Assembly (NCBI GenBank): GCA_963790335.1
Contig: CAWBOB010000002.1
Coordinates: 372,001 to 436,000 of the forward strand
Reading direction: 5' to 3'
DNA: 64,000 bases
Source of the DNA: JAOUEA01 sp963790335
Lineage (GTDB): Bacteria; Actinomycetota; UBA4738; HRBIN12
The notes beneath the pieces are model-generated. The model worked only from the letters and a program-made list of their open reading frames with translations, was not told where the DNA came from and ran no database searches. Below, in pieces: positions 62,391 through 64,000 of this stretch; position 1 is the stretch's first letter; each line of letters opens with the position of its first letter. The translations under genes were made by a program, and so were the position numbers.

Positions 62391-62900
62391 TCAACCGAAC
62401 GCCGCGTGCCAGCGAACGTCACCCCGGAGATGCCCCGCATGCCCTCGTCGAGCACCACGAACTGGAAGTCACTCTCCTCGATCGACGAAACCGTCGGCGC
62501 TGCGTACCGGCGAACGGATTGCCCAGCCCGTACCGTGCCGCGGGCTCGAACCCGAATCGCCCGTAGTACGCAGGATCGCCGAGCAGGATGACGGCGGGCT
62601 CGTTGCGACGTCTCGCCTCGTCGAGCGCAGCGCGAACGAGGGAGGAGCCGATCCCCCGGCGTCGGCGATCCGGTCTCACGCCGATCGGGCCGAGCGCCAG
62701 AACGCGGTCTCCCCGACCCATGCCCGGCTCATCTGGACATGTCCGACGATCTCGCTTTCGTCGTCGGCCACGAGCGCGAAGGAGCCGGGCTCGTCCCGCA
62801 CGGTCTCGGCGATCCGGGCCTCGAGGGGTTGCCCGAAGGCCGCGCGCTCGACCTCGAGCGAGGCTTCCCGATCCGATGGCTGTTCGAGCCGGACGATCAT
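62391..62900 (-). CDS. GNAT family N-acetyltransferase (three frame breaks)
   Basis: About 168 residues once joined. ATG 62900 starts MIVRLEQPSDREASLEVE, followed by FALVADDESEIVGHVQMSRAWVG, then in another frame LALGPIGVRPDRRRRGIGSSLVRAAL (acetyl-CoA pyrophosphate loop RRRRGIGSSL) and ILLGDPAYYGRFGFEPA, then FQFVVLDEGMRGISG and a terminal WHAAFG in further frames. Breaks lie near 62710, 62500 and 62430 (a GGGG run). The GDPxYYxRFGF motif is typical of YhbS-like acetyltransferases. It overlaps the dut stop (ATGA). Acceptor unknown. Confidence 0.8.
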
Positions 62901-63334
62901 GCACGGTCGGTCGAGCCGAACCCGTCCTCTCCGCGCTCGGTGGCGGGAAGCTCGCTCACCCACGTCGGCTCGACCGCAGGAAGGGCAACCACCACGAGCT
63001 GGGCGATGCGATCCCCGCGCACGACCTTCACGGCCTCGGCGCGGTCGAGATTGACCGCCGCCACGATCAGCTCTCCGCGGTAGCCGGCGTCGATGAGGCC
63101 GGGCGAGTTCGCGAGCGTCAGGCCGCGTTTCGACGCGAGGCCCGAGCGCGGCAGCACCAGCCCCGCGTGCCCCTCGGGGATCGCGACCGCGATACCGGTG
63201 GGGATCATCGCGCGCTCGCCGGGGAGCACCTCGACATCAGCGTTCGCGCAGAGGTCGAGACCTGCATCGCCGGCATGCTGGGCGATCGGCAGCGCTGCCT
63301 CGGGATCGAGGCGCTTGAACGGGAGCGGCATCAT
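62897..63334 (-). CDS. dut: Deoxyuridine 5'-triphosphate nucleotidohydrolase
   Basis: Homotrimeric dUTPase that keeps uracil out of DNA and supplies dUMP. All five motifs are seen in the 145-aa frame: DAGLDLCA (I), PRSGLASKRG (II), NSPGLIDAGYRGEL (III), GDRIAQLVV (IV) and ERGEDGFGST (V). Its ATG overlaps the VOC-protein stop and its stop overlaps the GNAT ATG, so the three are co-translated. Confidence 0.95.
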   Translation of the reverse strand: MMPLPFKRLDPEAALPIAQHAGDAGLDLCANADVEVLPGERAMIPTGIAVAIPEGHAGLVLPRSGLASKRGLTLANSPGLIDAGYRGELIVAAVNLDRAEAVKVVRGDRIAQLVVVALPAVEPTWVSELPATERGEDGFGSTDRA

Positions 63335-63711
63335 GCCTTCGGCTCCACCAGCTCGATACGGTTGCCGAACGGATCGCGCACGTGACAGCGGTGGTAGCCC
63401 TCGAGAGGCACGTCATCGGTCACGCGATACCCAGCAGACTCGATCCGCTCACGCAGCGTCTCCAGATCGCGAACCAGGAACGCCGGATGCGCCTTCGCCG
63501 CCGGCGTGAACGGTTCCTCGATCCCCAGATGCACCTCGAGTCCTTCCTCACGGAACCACACGCCGCCGCGCGGCGCGAGCTCGGGAGGTTTGGGCACCTG
63601 GGTCAGTCCGAGGATCGCCCCGTAGAACCGTACGGCGGCTTCCTCCTCGCCGGGGGGCATGGCGAGCTGCACGTGATGCAGGCCTTGCAGACGGGCTTCC
63701 TGGTCGCTCAT
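63331..63711 (-). CDS. VOC (glyoxalase/bleomycin-resistance fold) protein
   Basis: A 126-aa protein of the vicinal oxygen chelate fold. LHHVQLAMPPGEEEAAVRFYGAILGL in part is the first beta-alpha module, and AFLVRDLETLRERIESAGY with HVRDPFGNRIELVEP the second. His in HHVQL and Glu in IELVE are probable metal ligands. It heads the VOC-dut-GNAT unit. Substrate unknown. Confidence 0.87.
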   Translation of the reverse strand: MSDQEARLQGLHHVQLAMPPGEEEAAVRFYGAILGLTQVPKPPELAPRGGVWFREEGLEVHLGIEEPFTPAAKAHPAFLVRDLETLRERIESAGYRVTDDVPLEGYHRCHVRDPFGNRIELVEPKA

Positions 63712-63805
63712 GCGGGTGACAGGCTACCGGGCGCTCCGCCCCGTCGCGACGATGCCGCCGAACCCGAGGCGGGCGCTCATGGAGCCTGTGCAAGAATGGG
63801 CCCGC

Positions 63806-64000
63806 ATGCGCGGAGCGGGCGGCCCTGACACGACGGCCGCGCCCGGGAACCCTCGGAGCCGGGCGCTCGCCGTAGCCGGGGTGGTACTGGCGCTCGGCAT
63901 GCTCGTCGCGTCGGCGGTGGTGGGCTGGGTGTTCCTCGAGCGCTATCACGACCCGGACGCGACGGCGCCGGCCGGAAGCGACACCGCACACCACCATGGC
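63806..64000 (+). CDS. N-terminal part of a single-span membrane protein
   Basis: Open to the right edge; 65 codons from ATG 63806. A polar Gly/Pro/Thr-rich start is followed by a membrane helix (LAVAGVVLALGMLVASAVVGWVF in part) and an outside start with HHH near the edge (DTAHHHG). Start and function are uncertain because the gene is cut. It diverges from the VOC gene with about 95 bp between. Confidence 0.55.
   Translation, partial: MRGAGGPDTTAAPGNPRSRALAVAGVVLALGMLVASAVVGWVFLERYHDPDATAPAGSDTAHHHG

Overview
The window is GC-rich chromosomal DNA from an actinobacterium (Actinomycetota) outside the well-studied genera. Three things point there. First, the housekeeping gene order matches, as far as I recall it, the Mycobacterium tuberculosis Rv2535c-Rv2614c segment: pepQ-aroQ-aroB-aroK-aroC ... 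aroE-mltG-ruvX-alaS, rarA, aspS, hisS, relA-apt-secF-secD-yajC-ruvB-ruvA-ruvC-yebC-pdxT-pdxS, and pimA-acyltransferase-pgsA-HIT-thrS. Second, a phosphatidylinositol-mannoside type cluster is present. Third, there are BldC-, DUF6167- and DUF3048-like proteins and a Gly-Cys-Val tRNA cluster. Almost everything from 1 to 42 kb is on the minus strand with many 1-4 bp start/stop overlaps, so it reads as long co-transcribed blocks. No IS element, prophage or CRISPR array is visible.

Layout. 1-4.1 kb: shikimate genes aroC-aroK-aroB-aroQ and an M24 peptidase. 4.2-18.1 kb: a complete type IV pilus locus lying between aroE and aroC. It holds a roadblock-like protein, pilB, pilT, pilC, major pilin, three minor pilins, prepilin peptidase, a BldC-like regulator preceded by six 9-bp direct repeats, and pilM-N-O-P. 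18.2-31.8 kb: aroE, mltG, ruvX, alaS, DUF6167, DUF948, rarA, aspS, hisS, an MBL hydrolase, dtd and relA. 31.8-42 kb: apt, secF, secD (with an unusual Cys-rich insert), an HD-domain protein, yajC, ruvBAC with an added methyltransferase, yebC and pdxTS. 42-47.5 kb: sulfotransferase-like gene (plus strand), DUF3048 protein, htpX-lemA, PimA-like mannosyltransferase and PatA-like acyltransferase. 47.5-57 kb: a PgsA-like protein lacking half of its catalytic motif, an EF-G paralogue (plus strand), an alpha/beta hydrolase, HIT protein, thrS and an FtsX-type ABC exporter. 57-64 kb: tRNA-Val, a cyclic-nucleotide-binding protein, a secreted copper radical oxidase, a proline-repeat membrane protein, a truncated sigma factor with two orphan genes, tRNA-Val/Cys/Gly, GNAT, dut, a VOC protein and a partial membrane protein at the right edge.

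A caveat runs through the annotation. About 36 reading-frame breaks fall in about 20 genes, many of them essential (alaS, aspS, hisS, thrS, relA, ruvA). Their conserved motifs continue in another frame, and at several sites adding or removing one base restores family-typical sequence. I treat them as uncorrected single-base errors and give each gene its full extent.

The most interesting candidate is the pilus locus. A small MerR/BldC-type DNA-binding protein sits at the head of pilMNOP with an exactly 9-bp-periodic six-copy repeat just upstream of its start. This suggests cooperative head-to-tail binding controlling pilus assembly. Other notable items are the Cys-pair repeats in SecD, the degenerate PgsA, and a copper radical oxidase with all copper ligands.
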